Part shown: positions 63,485 through 64,000 of the stretch, in pieces
Numbering within the stretch: the stretch's first letter is position 1
How the letters are laid out: every line of letters begins with the position of its first letter
Assembly (NCBI RefSeq): GCF_002216065.1
Contig: NZ_CP022282.1
Coordinates: 186,001 to 250,000 of the forward strand
Origin: Chryseobacterium sp. T16E-39
Lineage (GTDB): Bacteria; Bacteroidota; Bacteroidia; Flavobacteriales; Weeksellaceae
Direction: 5' to 3'
Length of the DNA stretch: 64,000 nucleotides
Program-made: the position numbers and the translations under genes
Notes under the pieces: generated by a model
What the model was told of the DNA's origin: nothing
The model's database searches: none
Seen by the model: the letters and a program-made list of their open reading frames with translations, nothing else

Positions 63485-64000
63485 ATGCCACAAAAAGTTA
63501 TACGAAACCTACAATTTGGAGTTGGACTATCCTTACTCATTTTAATAGCAAGTTCAGTAGCATCATATTGGAGTATCCAAAAACAAATGGAGGATAGGGA
63601 AAGTTTATCCAAAACCCGGAAATCTATTACAGCCGTAAAAGATGTTTTAATTGCTCTTTTAGATGCTGAAACAGCAAATAGAGGGTATCAGTTAACAGGC
63701 AAAGAAAATTTCCTGGAACCTTATAACCGAAGTATTGCAGCATATCCTAAAGCAATGGCTTATGCAAAATCATTTGATATTAGAAATAAAGCACAGAAAC
63801 AACGCATAGAGGCTTTGGAGCTGAATGTTAACAGCAATATCACTAATCTGAGGAAATATGTAGAAAACAGAAGGAAAGGAATAGAAATGACGCAGGATCA
63901 GATCATTTTGAGTAAATCTTATATGGATAAGTGCCGGAAGATCGTTCGTGATTTTGTAAGACACGAAGAAATTGAACTTGAGATCAAAAATAATGATCTT
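63485..64000 (+). CDS. CHASE3-domain membrane sensor, 3' end missing
   Basis: The frame is open from the ATG at 63485 to the right edge (172 codons visible). One membrane helix (about 12-30) is followed by the CHASE3 periplasmic helical domain with DVLIALLDAETANRGYQLTG (about 57-76), a signature stretch of this family. CHASE3 proteins are usually sensor histidine kinases or chemoreceptors. Start is four bases after the stop of the preceding kinase gene, so they are cotranscribed and probably form one phosphorelay. The catalytic part lies beyond the window. Confidence 0.85.
   Translation, partial: MPQKVIRNLQFGVGLSLLILIASSVASYWSIQKQMEDRESLSKTRKSITAVKDVLIALLDAETANRGYQLTGKENFLEPYNRSIAAYPKAMAYAKSFDIRNKAQKQRIEALELNVNSNITNLRKYVENRRKGIEMTQDQIILSKSYMDKCRKIVRDFVRHEEIELEIKNNDL

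Overview
The window looks like chromosomal DNA of a flavobacterium of the Chryseobacterium type (Bacteroidota, Weeksellaceae-like). The reasons are low G+C content, SusC/SusD and other TonB-dependent receptors, type IX secretion (T9SS) C-terminal sorting domains, TPR/LuxR-like sensor-regulators, and many promoters with the Bacteroidota -7 element TAnnTTTG. The genus is inference; there is no rRNA or housekeeping marker here. I see no tRNA, rRNA, CRISPR array or prophage.

Layout. 1-7 kb: the end of a PepSY membrane protein, then a secreted phosphodiesterase/phosphatase with a SusC/SusD pair. 7-16 kb: a VOC protein, a serine hydrolase, a small barrel protein, two Crp/Fnr-like regulators (one beside a flavodoxin-fold reductase), a thermolysin-like T9SS protease and a TPR/HTH regulator. 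16.6-25.5 kb: a two-component system (NtrC-type regulator and histidine kinase) divergent from a MacAB/TolC-type operon, with a sigma-54-like promoter and two palindromic activator sites between them. 25.6-31 kb: AraC regulators, an SDR, an acyltransferase and an amidohydrolase. 31-34.4 kb: a TonB receptor followed by a frameshifted DUF4249 lipoprotein. 35.2-36.1 kb: a frameshifted REP-associated tyrosine transposase (RAYT) flanked by REP palindromes. 36-42 kb: an M1 aminopeptidase and a redox operon (superoxide dismutase, DUF2480, flavin reductase, ferredoxin) divergent from a SufR-like Fe-S regulator, with a CAAC-N6-GTTG operator over the operon's -33 element. 42.8-51 kb: a subtilisin-like T9SS protease, T9SS/coiled-coil surface proteins, an AraC regulator and two tandem serine hydrolases with TPR tails. 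51-61.3 kb: a cell-surface signalling locus (ECF sigma, FecR anti-sigma, STN-domain TonB receptor) continuing into a beta-helix lipoprotein, a T9SS adhesin-like protein, another lipoprotein and an S41 protease lipoprotein. A decayed 3' end of a second beta-helix gene lies at 61.7 kb. 62-64 kb: a response-regulator/PAS/histidine kinase and the start of a CHASE3 sensor.

The best-supported regulatory stories are (i) the SufR-like regulator with its CAAC-N6-GTTG site on the superoxide dismutase operon, (ii) the NtrC-type regulator with paired sites and a sigma-54 promoter on the efflux operon, and (iii) the sigma/FecR/TonB-receptor surface-signalling operon. Three genes (31.2 kb, 35.4 kb, 46.3 kb) are each broken by one missing base; this is either real decay or residual assembly error and should be checked in reads.
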